NCBI RefSeq assembly: GCF_025698545.1 | Contig: NC_068576.1 | Coordinates: 751,501-815,500 of the forward strand | Reading direction: 5' to 3' | Source: Gossypium raimondii | Lineage: Eukaryota > Streptophyta > Magnoliopsida > Malvales > Malvaceae | Length of the DNA stretch: 64,000 nucleotides | Shown here: positions 28,099 to 41,541 of the stretch, one piece after another | Position numbering within the stretch: position 1 is the stretch's first letter | Layout of the letters: each line of letters starts with the position of its first letter | Program-made: the position numbers and the translations under genes | The notes under the pieces: model-generated | Told to the model about the DNA's origin: nothing | Seen by the model: the letters and a program-made list of their open reading frames with translations, nothing else | Database searches by the model: none

Positions 28099-29484
28099 TC
28101 AAGCTTTAATCGGTTCGTCATCGTCTTCAATATCCCAGCTTAAATCCTCCTCTTCTTCAGCTGCACTTAGTCTCTTCCTCAGCTCATCCCTATTGGAGCT
28201 CGGGCTCCCACCATGAGTTTCTTTCTTATCATCAATGCTGCTGAGATCCTCAATTTCATCCCACCCAAGATCCTCCTCTTCCTCCTCCTCAGCCATTGAT
28301 GGATGGCTTGACGCCACAGAAATGTCACTGTCTTTACCTTTGCCATTACTAGGCTCTTTATTCTCTCTGTCTTTAGCTTCAGAAGCTACTTTCTCAACAG
28401 ATTTCGCCATTGAATCATCCTTGCATACCTCCTCATTCTTCTCCAAATTAACTTTCTCAGTTACAATATTGCCACTACTTGATTCATCAACATTACCCTT
28501 TACTTTCTCAACAGGATTCTTTTCAACAACTTGATCCTTATTCTCCAAAAGAACATCTTTTTCACCCTTCTCTCCCACAGTTTCTTTCTCCAAAAGATCA
28601 CTTTTTTCTGCCTTATCTTTCACAGTTTCATCTTTTTCTTTCTTATCCACATCTTGCTTCTTCAAACTCGCCTTCGGCACCGTATTTCTCTCATCCACCT
28701 CTTCCTCTTCCTCATCTTCATCAACATCCCAACTCAGTTCCTCCTCTTCTTCCCTAGAAATCGCTCTATTAACAAGCTTAACCCTCATATCCTCAGCTTG
28801 CTTAAGCTTAAAAACCTTATAAAAGTACCTACACCAAAACGTCTCATGATCAACCCCATTTGAAACACCAACAATCCTTGTATAAATACTCCCCATTTCC
28901 CCATTCTCTTCCATCAATCTCTCAATCTCTTCCTTTTTCTCTTCCAAACCGAACCCTGATTTCCACTTCTTGTAATCCTCCAAATCCTCTGGCTCTTCGA
29001 TGTAAGTATTAATATCCCCTTGAATTGCCCTCACTTGAGCATCGAATCGACTGTACCGTTTCGAGTTCAAGCTCCGTTGGGTGATCTTACTCTCGGAGGA
29101 AGAGGAATCGGATTCGTTATCGGCAGCTAGTATTGCATCCTTGCCTTGATTGATGATCTGAGTCGTTCCCTTTATAACCGTGTTCCCGAACTCATCAATG
29201 ACTTGCCCTACGTTCCCTAATGAATCCTGAGCTACCTCAATTTCTTTTTTGAGACCCAACCCGAATTCTTCGAGATCGCGACGGTAAGTCTCGATGACGG
29301 ATTCGGATCTGGTTGCTATCGTTTGGATCAGGCCGCCGAAGCTCCATCCGCTAGGGTTAGGGTTGGGATCGGGCACCCTGGGAGAAGAATCGGGAGTGGA
29401 GTAATCGGCTTTGGGTGAATCGGATTCGAGTTGGGGTTTAGGAGGATCCGGATCATCGGCGAAAACTGATTTGAAAAAATTCAT
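28099..29484 (-). CDS. BSD-domain protein, single exon, 461 residues
   Basis: A plant protein with the BSD fold (named for BTF2-like, synapse-associated and DOS2-like proteins); the biochemical role of the plant members is not well defined. The start MNFFKSVFADDP and the helical block GGLIQTIATRSESVIETYRRDLEEF (split here by function, about residues 50-75) are typical of this subgroup. The BSD domain lies at about 172-227, with the signature aromatic pair near FWCRYFYKVFKL. The C-terminal half is strongly acidic and Lys-rich and carries three copies of an acidic-Leu-x-Trp-Asp motif: EEELSWD (about 247-253), EEDLGWD (403-409) and EEDLSWD (445-451). No signal peptide or membrane span is present. 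A 461-residue frame without an intron argues for an intact gene. Confidence 0.9.
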   Translation of the reverse strand: MNFFKSVFADDPDPPKPQLESDSPKADYSTPDSSPRVPDPNPNPSGWSFGGLIQTIATRSESVIETYRRDLEEFGLGLKKEIEVAQDSLGNVGQVIDEFGNTVIKGTTQIINQGKDAILAADNESDSSSSESKITQRSLNSKRYSRFDAQVRAIQGDINTYIEEPEDLEDYKKWKSGFGLEEKKEEIERLMEENGEMGSIYTRIVGVSNGVDHETFWCRYFYKVFKLKQAEDMRVKLVNRAISREEEEELSWDVDEDEEEEEVDERNTVPKASLKKQDVDKKEKDETVKDKAEKSDLLEKETVGEKGEKDVLLENKDQVVEKNPVEKVKGNVDESSSGNIVTEKVNLEKNEEVCKDDSMAKSVEKVASEAKDRENKEPSNGKGKDSDISVASSHPSMAEEEEEEDLGWDEIEDLSSIDDKKETHGGSPSSNRDELRKRLSAAEEEEDLSWDIEDDDEPIKA

Positions 29485-30074
29485 GAAGAAAAATTGGGGT
29501 TTCCTGGGTTAAAGAACTGAAAATGAAAGGGAAATGAAAATTTTGGATAAAATTTGGGGGAACAAAGTTTTTTTTGTTAAGTTTGTGTTTTCTGAATAGT
29601 GAAATAATAGCGAAACTATGGATGTGAAGAGCGCATCAAAAGAGGGTGGAGGGCCTATTTCTTGTTGGTTTTTGACGGTGAACCAGACCGGTTCAGTTTC
29701 TAGACACTGTTGTCCACTTGTTTGCTTATAAATAAAAGGTCTAACTTTGATTTGAATCCCTCTACTATGTTAATTTTTAAATTTAATCCTTATATTTTAA
29801 TTTCACCTAATTTGTGAAGAGTGCCATATTTTAACTATTCATTGGGAACAGAGGGATGAGAAGTTTCAAGGGAAACCGTCAATTGATTATGAAAGTGTCA
29901 AATGAAATGAAAATAGAAAATGGATTCAGACTTCAAAATGAGTGGGAAAATATACACACTAAGCTAAGATGTTGTAATCTTTATGTAATTTGTAAAGTAA
30001 TCTGAGCAGTAAAATGGGAATGGCCCCATTACAGTGTTCATATAGAAGCATGTGAAGGGGCGTGTCTTCAAAAA
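29485..30074. other. Promoter of the BSD gene and ABP1 3' flank
   Basis: The left part is the leader and promoter of the BSD-domain gene and the right part is the 3' flank of ABP1. Both genes are on the minus strand, head to tail. No other gene is visible. Confidence 0.5.
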
Positions 30075-32489
<2,415 letters not shown>

Positions 32490-33841
32490 CTTTCTCTGTT
32501 ACTTTCCGGAATAGGCTGAAATTGGACTTTTATTTCTCCTTTTTTCAATTAAAAAAATATGGGCTTTAGTGTCCGAATAGGCCCATTCGGGTTTTTGCCA
32601 TGTCATCATAACTGCCACGTCAGAAAGTTCTCCAAAGAAAACAAAATGGTTAAATTTTATTTTGAGCACTGTATTCTTTGTAGATTTAGAATTTAGTCTC
32701 TCAACTTTTATTTTGAATAATTTAGTCTTTTGACTTTTCAGATTGAAGAATTCAAGTTCAATTGTTAATATAATATTCAAGTTCAGGTTCGAAACTTTTT
32801 TAGTTGCATGACTATCAAATAATTATTTTTTAAAATTTTAAATTTCACACCAATAAATTTAATAAAAATTTAAAAATATTAACAATATTAAATAATTTTA
32901 TTTATATTTTAAAATTTTAAAAATAAAGAAATTAAATTCAACCTTACAATTTTAAAAATCTTTGTTTCAATTTTGTGGTTTTAGTAACATTTTATGCCAA
33001 TAACTATTTAAACAAGTTTAATATTTTCTTAATATATTTTTATAAATTCAACCTCGACTTTTGTCTAGCGGTATTAGGTGTTTAACTTAAGGGTAAATTG
33101 TATATATAGTCACCTAATTATTAAAAATAAAATTTAAGTACCCAAATTAAAAGATTGTAATTCAAGTACTCATTTGGTCACTCCATTAAAATCACAAATA
33201 GCAAGTTAACATGACAGTTAAAAATTTTGGTATAATAACAATTTGATCCTCAACTTTTACATATTATATCAATTTAGTCATAATTTTAAAAATTAACCTT
33301 CAAAATTTACAATTGATCTCAATTAGATCCTAATTCTAAAAATTGAAAGAAATTTATAAAAAAAAAAAAAACATAAATGTTTTCAATAGATATGATTATT
33401 TTAATATTAAATAAAATAAAAATCCTCAACCTCATCCCTCTTCCTCTTCCTCTCCCCCTCCTCCACTGGACCTCCCTCCACCATTGTTTCCTCTCCCTTG
33501 TCTTAAAAACTCATGTTGTAAGTTCGAATCACAAGGATAGTCATACTTCTTGTGTGTGTAAGTTGATAGTGATTTGCTTCTGTCATGTGTGTGCAAGTCA
33601 ATTATGAATATATATAATTTGGGTAAAATATCCCATTAGTCACCCTAAAAATGAAATATTCCTATTTTGATCACTTAAAATTTTTTAATTAAATTGCGCA
33701 AATCATCACTCGTCCGCTTTCTCCTTAATGAGGTTTTGATTTGCATTCCACGTCATTTATTAATTCCCACCTAATTAATTTTTTCTCCTATTCTATGGCA
33801 AATGGGTCTCCAAACCCTTCTTTCTCTCTACCATTTTTTTT
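32490..33841. other. ABP1 promoter and AT-rich repeat DNA
   Basis: Next to 32490 lies the ABP1 leader and promoter. From about 33,090 and again from about 33,620 the sequence reads like degraded Mutator-type terminal repeats (GGGTAAATTGTATATATAGTC and GGGTAAAATATCCCATTAGTC). It stops at the insertion point of the element at 33842. No gene is visible. The frame at 33377-33607 is a C/T-rich accident. Confidence 0.45.
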
Positions 33842-35415
33842 GGATAAACTATAAAAATAGTCACTTTTGTTTGCCTCAGGTTACATTTTAGTCACTTATG
33901 TTTGAAATGTTACGTTTTAGTCACTTATGTTATTATTTTGTTACGAAGTGATCACTCTTCCGTTAAGTTCCGTTATCTCCCTAACGGTAATCCTACATGG
34001 CAGTCCAGCTAGATTTTAAGTTCCAACTTGGATTTCCTAATGGGATTAGAATAGATTTTTAATTAAATAATTAAATATTTTAAACTCTAAATCTTAATTA
34101 AAAAACCTTCATCTCCTCCCTTTTTTTAGTTTTCTTTTTCAGGTGACTAAGAAAGCTATTATCATCAGAATTTTTTAGTCACCTACAAAAACAAAAGAGG
34201 ATTCAATGGAGGGTCCAGGTATGTCTTCTTCACCGAAAAATTTATGTTCTAAAACTTAAAATCAAGTGGTTGTCGACAAATTTATGTAATAAGATGAACT
34301 GCAATGACTGCAGCATGTGAAAACCAAGCCAAAACTTGAAGAAGCAAAGGGTTGCCATTACACCATCTGGAGACTTTCCGAAGGAAAGTCCAGAGGCAAT
34401 GGAACAGATCACCATGAGCATCAAGTTGAGTCCATAAACTCGTTTTCGTCCTAATTTATCACCGAGCCAGCCAAATAAAAGTTGTCCAGCTAAAGTTCTG
34501 CAAAAGGCCACACCATTAACAACAGCTGCAATACGAGGAGGCAAAGTTCTAGGCTTTTCAGAAAGTGCATCGAAGTAGTAAATACGACCGAGCAATTTTG
34601 TGATAAAAGAGATGCTAAAAAGGTCATAAGCGTCAGTGAAGAAACCTATTCCAGCAATCACAATTGCGGTGAAATGGTACCATTGTGTCTTTGCTGCATG
34701 CAACGCATTAAGAACTCCAAGTTGGTTTGCGATTTCTGTCTTTTTTTACTTGAAACAAGATCAAGTAGGAAATTAACAAAACATAGGAATTCTGAGTTTT
34801 CTCTGAATAAACAATCCCATGTCAAATAAAAATGGAAAAAGCCCCAAGTTGAACAAAAGTTGGTTCAGCCATTGAAACAAACTGTTTTGACTTTTCATTC
34901 TAGGATGTTAACTGGAACATCATTTTTTCACATGCTGCAGTCATTGCAGTTCATCTTATTACATAAATTTGTCGACAACCACTTGATTTTAAGTCTTAGA
35001 ACATAAATTTGTCGGTGAAGAAGACATACATGGACCCTCTATTGAATCCTCTTTTGTTTTTGTAGGTGAATAAAAAATTCTGATGATAATAGATTTCTTA
35101 GTCAACTGAAAAAGAAAACTAAAAAAAGGGGAAGATGAATGATTTTTTAACTAAGATTTAGGGTTTAAAATTTTTAATTAATTAACTTTATTTAATTAAA
35201 AATTTATTCTCGTCCCATTAGGAAATCCAAGTTGGCACTTAAAATCTAGTTGAATTGTCACGTAGGATTACCGTAAGGAGATAAAGGAACTTAACGGAAG
35301 AGTGATCACTTCGTAACAAAATAATAACATAAGTGACTAAAACGTAACATTTCAAACATAAGTGACTAAAATGTAACCTGAGGGAAACAAAAGTGACTAT
35401 TTTTGTAGTTTACCC
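33842..35415. mobile_element. Mutator-like element with ~485-bp terminal inverted repeats and a captured PHT1 fragment
   Basis: The left terminal repeat (33842 to about 34323) is an inverted copy of the right one (about 34925-35415) with scattered differences. The outer ends read GG(A/G)TAAACTA(T/C)AAAAATAGTC. Both ends sit in a run of eight Ts, which could be the target duplication but is too simple to prove it. Long terminal repeats and ends of this type fit Mutator-like elements. Between the repeats lies about 600 bp, most of it the 5' part of a PHT1 phosphate transporter gene, and no transposase. That makes it a Pack-MULE-type element. Confidence 0.8.
34310..34740 (-). pseudogene. Captured 5' fragment of a PHT1 phosphate transporter gene
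   Basis: The minus strand encodes the N-terminal part of a plasma-membrane H+/phosphate symporter of the major facilitator superfamily. Recognisable blocks are [70 protein letters not shown] (the MFS DxxGR loop) and [15 protein letters not shown]. The frame then runs into the terminal repeat, where the protein stops resembling PHT1. It covers roughly the first quarter of a protein of about 540 residues. Small changes from the family are visible, such as FCRTLAG where FCGTLAG is usual. It cannot be a working transporter. The frame is open over most of its length, so capture may be recent. Confidence 0.85.
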
Positions 35416-35627
35416 TTTTTTTTATTTACATAAAATATTTAAAATTTTATTCTTTCTTCGTCTCCATAGTAAACCATAAAAATTAAAAACACATTTCCTC
35501 CCTCTCATGCAGCCAATGTCGTTGCTCCGCCACCGACTTAAATAATGGCACTGATCCATTATTCATCTTAACGTCTTAAACATGAATCGAGCTTGAATTT
35601 TCCAGAAAGCTTCAAGAATACCCCAAA

Positions 35628-35771
35628 ATGATTCTCAAACTCTCAGCTCCTTCTTGTTCGATCTCCAACGTTGGGAATCTAATCGTCCTTCGTTCAAAAC
35701 TAGTGCTTCCTCGCAATCTCCTTTGCAGCTCCACCGTTCGGATTTGCAAAAGGACAACCAAAACTCCTTAG
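35628..35771 (+). pseudogene. Possible transit-peptide-like gene fragment (47 codons)
   Basis: An ATG-initiated frame begins MILKLSAPSCSISNV and continues through VLPRNLLCSSTVRICKR to a stop. It is rich in Ser, Leu and Arg and has no acidic residue, like a chloroplast transit peptide. No mature domain follows, although a splice-like sequence and a pyrimidine tract come after it. It is probably a fragment of a plastid-protein gene lying beside the Mutator-like element. The source gene is not recognised. Confidence 0.35.
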
Positions 35772-36691
35772 ATGTGGTTGGGTTCGAGCCTTCTTTTTCT
35801 CTCCTCTGTTGCTTTCGATTTTAAAGATACAGGTAACCGAGTTGCTTGAATTTTTGTTGCAGTTTATTTATTGCTTGCAGGTTTTGGGTTTAGTGGTAGA
35901 ATGATCAAGACTATGATAGTGCCTTGGGTTGTGGATTGTAAGAAAATGGGAGATTTTGGTTCGGGTTAGATGCTAGGTGATGATGATGAAATATTTCCAA
36001 AAATTCATTATTTTTCTCAGGAAAAAAAAGCCATTAATGGCAATAAAATCAGAAAATTTAAAAGGGTGCCATTTATAGATTATATACGAAACCACTACAA
36101 ATTTAACTTTCCCTTCAATGTAATATGTAACGCATCAAAAACAAGAAAAATGGTTCTTCTCCTTCTCCATTGCTCTACTCCTCTTCTTTTCTAGGTATGA
36201 GAAACAGACTGTCTCATTTTGCATTTTCTTTTTTAGTTCTTCAAATTTTCTAAGAAAAAAAGTATGGTTTTTAGTGTATGTTAATGCTGATTTTTTCCAA
36301 TTAAATTTGTTTTTTTTATGTTTATGTTTGACGCTTCTATGTTTTAATTTACTTTATTTATAAATTAGATTTTTAACTTTACGATTTAATTGTATTATTA
36401 AGTTTTTAATTTTGTAAGCACAAAGCCAAAATTTGTAAAAATTAAAGTAGAATTTTTTAAAAAATTTCGTAAAGACAAAATTTATAGAAATTAAAGTAGA
36501 AAAATTAATTTTAAATGTGGTAAACCTTAAATATAAATATCTAATAACATTGAAATAAAATAAATAATACATGTAAGAAAATTGAGGCTAAAATTTGGTT
36601 ACTCCTTTTTTTCCTTTTATCTTTGCTAAAATTTTATTTATTTATTTATTTTAATGTTTTTAATTGTCTTGTCTTCTACCCCTTTTAAACG
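35772..36691. other. AT-rich spacer upstream of the RING gene
   Basis: No convincing gene is visible. Several short frames have no domain. The right end leads into the promoter and 5' leader of the RF298-type gene. Confidence 0.5.
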
Positions 36692-37436
36692 GTGCCGTAT
36701 AATGCTTTGAATAAACTCCGTAAAATCTTATTTTATTATATTTCTTCAGCTTCTCTAATTCATCCTCCTCTGCTCTCACTCATTGTTTGCTGCCACCTCC
36801 CGCCGCCCGCCGGTATCTTTTTACTCCGAAATTCCATCTCCGAACTCTCATTGCCCTCTTTCTTTTGGCTACCAGATTGGGTTTTCAAAAAATCCCTAAA
36901 AAGGCTAGATCTACGGCCCAAGTCGCGGCTTCCACCTCCCAAAAAGGATCTATTTCCTCCGCTCCAATCGAAATCCACTCCTAGTATGTCGTTTTTTTCG
37001 TCCCTTGCTCTCCCTCTCTACTTCTTGCTTGAAATAGACTTTCGGTTTTTTTTTCTTTTTTTTAATTTTCAACTTCTTGTCGTGTTTATTTATTTATTTA
37101 TTTATTTTGTGTGTGTGTATCATGTATTTATCTGTTTTGAGGATAAAGTTGGATTTTTTATAATTTGAATCTTATTGTAAGCTGTAGTTAACTTGTATTT
37201 TAGTGTCTGTTTATAGGAGTATTGTATGCTTTAATTTGCATTAAAGTTACACTGTATATCAGTATGTCAGTCTGCTGTTCATTTCTATTAGCAACTGGTT
37301 TTTTTTCAAATTCATAATTTTTATTGAATTTTCACATGTTTATTTCCTGCTTGTTTTCTTCTTCATACAGGGTTTGTTGAGAGGGAGAGAGAATTTATTT
37401 GGAAATTGTGAGATATTTTTTATTGTTGTTCATAAG

Positions 37437-40400
37437 ATGGGTGAAAAGAATGATAGTGGTGGTGGTAGTATTGCTTGCAAACTAGGGACTTCTATCTTAC
37501 ATCAGGATAAAGGAAGTAAGAACAAGAGAAAATTAGATGATCCTTCTTTAGAGAATCCGGTTATGGTTCCTTTGTCCATGAGTGAATTCGCTTCTTACGC
37601 ATTACCTCTGGAGATATTCAGAGGCCCTGTACTTGGACCATTGGAGGTAGAATCCTCTATGGGATCTCTTAGTGAAGTTTTTGAACCTGCTGATTGGGAT
37701 GATCCAATTGCTTGTCAACTTGAGGAATTACTGTTATCTAATTTGCAAATGATTTTCCAGAACGCTATTAAAAAGATTGTTGAGTGTGGATTTAAGGAAG
37801 ATGTTGCGGAAAAGGCCATTTCGAGGCATGGTCTCTATCAAGGGGGTAAAGATCTTGTGTCGAATGTTGTGAATGATGCTATTGCTTCCTTGAAGAAAGG
37901 GATAGAAGGTGATATTTCAATTCATCTGTTCGAGGATTTGCAGCAGCTAGTGGTGTATACAATGCTGGAGATGATTAGTGTGCTTAGAGAGGTTAAACCA
38001 TGTCTATCTATTGCAGAAGCAATGTGGTGGTTGTTAATGTTTGATCTAAACATTTCCGTGGCATGTGAAGTGGAAGGAGATATTTTGCGTAATTTAGGTT
38101 GTGTGGAAGTCTCTGGAGAGAGCTCCTCTGATTCTAACCCCAAGTCGAGAGCGGGAACTCAAAATCCCGAAACTAAACTTTCAATCTCGAATCAGTCCAA
38201 TGGTTCAAAACCTTCATTGTCCTCTGAAGCACTCAAATTTGGAAGTTTCCCTAATTTACCTAAACCCAAAAGTCCTCTTCCTTATGAAGGGATGACACCA
38301 GAGAAAGAATTTTTGGTCTCTAGGAGTGTTTCTGGAGATTATGTCCCGGTTGCATCTATCTCTGAAGAGAAAACAGGGACTGGTAGAAAGGGGCGCTCCA
38401 AAAAGGAACTAGCTGCAATCCGGAAAAAATCCTTCAATATGGAAATTAACAGGGCGGCCTATTGGAAAAGTTTTAGAGCTGTGAAACTAGCTGCCTCTGG
38501 CAGTTCTGTTGTTGAAAAGAGAATGAAGTCTCCATCTGAATTACCATCTGTGCATATGAAAGATTCTTCACCAAATGTAGTTATGGAAGCTGGAGCTTTA
38601 GCTGATGAAAGTCATCATGTGGCAGATGATTCTTCAACATTGAAGGGTACTAAATCTACAGTTCCAACTGCAAATACTGGGCTTGCACCTTCATTGTCTT
38701 TGGAAAATAAACCTGTTCCAAAATCTAAAGGAGGAACCTCAAAATCTTCTAAGACACCTGAACAAGATGCAGGAAAGAAACCCGCTCCAAAGGCCAAAGG
38801 CAGCACTTCTATGTCTTCTAAGTCAATCGATTACTGTGCTGGAATTCCATATGATGAATCTCTAGGAAAATACATCCCACAAAATGAGAAGGATGAAATG
38901 ATTTTGAAGCTTGTTCCAAGGATAGAGGAACTGCAGAATGAACTAGATAGTTGGACTCAATGGACCAATCAGAAGGTCATGCAGGCTGCTCGAAGGCTTA
39001 GCAAGGACCAAGCTGAACTTAAATCACTGAGGCAAGAGAAGGAAGAAGTAGAACAGCTCAAAAGGGAAAAGGAAATCATGGAGGAGAATACCATGAAGAG
39101 GCTGTCTGAAATGGAGTTTGCGTTGAATAACGCAACTAGTCAGGTTGAGGATGCTAACAATACTGTTCAGAAGCTTGAGGTGGAGCATTCTATGCTGAAG
39201 ATGGAGATGGAGGTTGCTAAATCACAAGCTATTGCTTCAGCTGTAAGTTGTCGAGAGGCATTGGAGAGAGAACAAAAGGCACTTAAGGATATTCAGTCAT
39301 GGGAAGGACAGAGGAGCTTGCTTCAGGAGGAGCTTGCTTCGGAGAAGCAGAAGGCAACAGAGCTGCAAAGGAAAGTAGGCAAGGCTAAAAATATCTACAG
39401 CCAAATTGAGGTATGGCTCATCGTCAAAATGCTCATTGACTTGCTAAATAAACCTTAATCAACGTATATTTTACTTCTGCCTTGTTAAGTTAATATATGG
39501 CTGTTAATCTTCCCTAACTAAATAGATTAGGGAGATTATAGAATGGTAAGATGAGGAGAAGACAGATTATCGAATAAAATGCCCCCAAGAGAAAACAATA
39601 AAGTATAAAACTCTAAGAGACCATAAGAATTTGCAAAAATGTGTACAGGTACCAATCTGTCTTCTTTGCAAATTATCATGAAATTAGTCAAAAGGATGGC
39701 AAGACTTTGCAAACCCCTGACAGGTTGTCTACCATCTAGATCTATAAGCCAGTAAAGACAATTATTGATACCAAGAATGGTCAAACGTCTTATTCTTGGC
39801 AACTTTCTCATTCAAAAATTTCCGTCTTCATTTTATGGCAAGATTCATGAAGGTGCTTAGAGAAGTGGACTTAGCTGTTTATGCCCTTAAATAGATTAAT
39901 TCTATTTACTTATATTTTTCTCATGAGAAACGGTGAAAGTTGCAGATGACATGGAAAGAGGAGAGGATGGCAAAGGAGAAGTTCTTTGCTCAGGCTGCCT
40001 CCATTAGGAAGGAAAGAGAAAGTCTTGAAGCTGTAGCAAAAGTGGAGGAGGATAAGATTAAGCTGAAAGCTGAAAAAGATATGAAGAAATATGGAGAGGA
40101 GATAAAAATGCTTGAGAACAAGTTATCCAAGTTGAAGATGAAGCTGGATTCTTCAAAAATAGCAGCACTTTGGGGTTGCATCGATGGTGGAAATGGCCAG
40201 TGCTCTTCTGTCAACGAGGGGTATCATAGTCCAAGTTTCTCTAAAAGGGTGGTTGACATTAATGATTATTCAGGGAGCAGAGGTCTGAAACAGGAGCGGG
40301 AGTGCGTCATGTGCTTATCAGAAGAGAAGATAGTGGTATTTCTTCCATGTGCTCATCAGGTCCTATGTGTTAAATGCAATGAGCTCCATGAGAAACAACG

Positions 40401-40485
40401 GATGAAGGACTGTCCTGCTTGTAGGACCATGATCAGTAACCGCATATGTGCACGTCTTGCTAAGCCACATGCTATAGCTCGCTGA
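37437..40485 (+). CDS. RF298: RING-type E3 ubiquitin ligase of the RF298/MIP1 family, 837 residues
   Basis: A probable E3 ubiquitin ligase of the plant RF4/RF298 group. Coding exons are 37437-39410 and 39946-40485 (2514 nt, phase 0 at the join). A non-coding first exon probably lies at about 36.75-36.98 kb, with its acceptor near 37371. I chose the ATG at 37437 (MGEKNDSGGGS) because the family begins this way and upstream codons look like leader. In order: an N-terminal helical block (DWDDPIACQLEELLLSNLQ, then IKKIVECGFKEDVAEKAISR); a Ser/Lys-rich linker; a coiled coil over about 500-740; and a C-terminal RING (C3HC4) starting at Cys778 (CVMCLSEE), then FLPCAHQVLC and CPACR. The length is close to the Arabidopsis protein as I recall it (about 810). 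AATAAA occurs at about 40673 as a possible poly(A) signal. Confidence 0.93.
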
Positions 40486-41541
40486 ACCATTTTGCTCGAC
40501 TAAGACCAGTGAGTTGATGGTAGATAGGTGAAAAAGGAGCTCTGAGAAGTCCCTTCAAACCTCATGTGCCTTTTGTTTTTGTTTTGGGGTCTTTGGAGTA
40601 GTTTATACAAGTAGTTTAAAAGTATGAAAAAGATAAAAATAGAAGAGAAAGTTTTTATAGCTCACAACCATCTAATAAAGGTTGTTTCTTTTCCATATAA
40701 TGATATAATATATGATTTAGATCTACATTTACGTTTTACCATCAAGTGTTGCTTACTTTTTAACCTCCAAGGCTTGAACATGATCTATTTGTTTGAGTAG
40801 ATTCTTTTCAGTCAGGTAACCAATTAATTACCATAACGGGAGATTTTGTATTGAAAGGTGAAAAAAAAAGGAAAAAAGAAAACGAGGGTTAGTGTCAACA
40901 AATGGAGGGCCTAGGGAATTCATTAGTCTCTTTTTTTCCCATGTTGTATTTTTATCCGTCACTTGTGGTCAGAAATATGACCTCTAAAGATATTTCAAAT
41001 ACATGAAAAAATTCAGCTTGTGTCAAATACATACATATATATATCTAATATTTACATCCAAATTCGAGTAACATAATTTTTACCTAATCCGGATTACAAC
41101 TCAAGTGATTAAAATTCTGACTTAAACACTTCAAAGTTTAGAGTTTGAGTCTTGGCACTAACATCTTTAAAGCCAAACAATTGTATTTCAGTGTAATCAT
41201 TTAGATTTTCACCTCCAGTTGAAAAATAATCAAATATGATACCATTAAAATAAAACATCAAAAACAAGTAGAAAGAAAATATTAAGAATTTATAACATTT
41301 TGAATGTTAACCTCTCATTTGAGGATTCATCTTAAAGAAAAAGCTAACAGAAGTCTATTTCTCATTAGCTTTATTTTGTGTGAAGAGATGTTGCCTTTGT
41401 ATTTATTTCTCCTCCGGTTTTTGATATAAATCATTCCCATCATACAAATATAACTGTATCACCCAAAATGTAGCGTCCATTTTTGTTTGATTTTGTAAAG
41501 CATCTGTAAATGCTCTTTATTCTCTCAAAGATAATCTGCTT
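40486..41541. other. Convergent 3' regions of the RING gene and the sugar transporter
   Basis: The two genes point towards each other, so this stretch holds both 3' UTRs. No further gene is seen. A short run of TATA lies at about 41034-41043. Confidence 0.5.

Noticed and set aside
28235-28863. Ser/Leu/Phe-rich plus-strand frames
   Set aside because: They are the opposite strand of the acidic, Glu-rich part of the BSD gene.
33842-35415. A working phosphate transporter gene
   Set aside because: Only the first quarter of PHT1 is present, and the frame runs into the transposon end.
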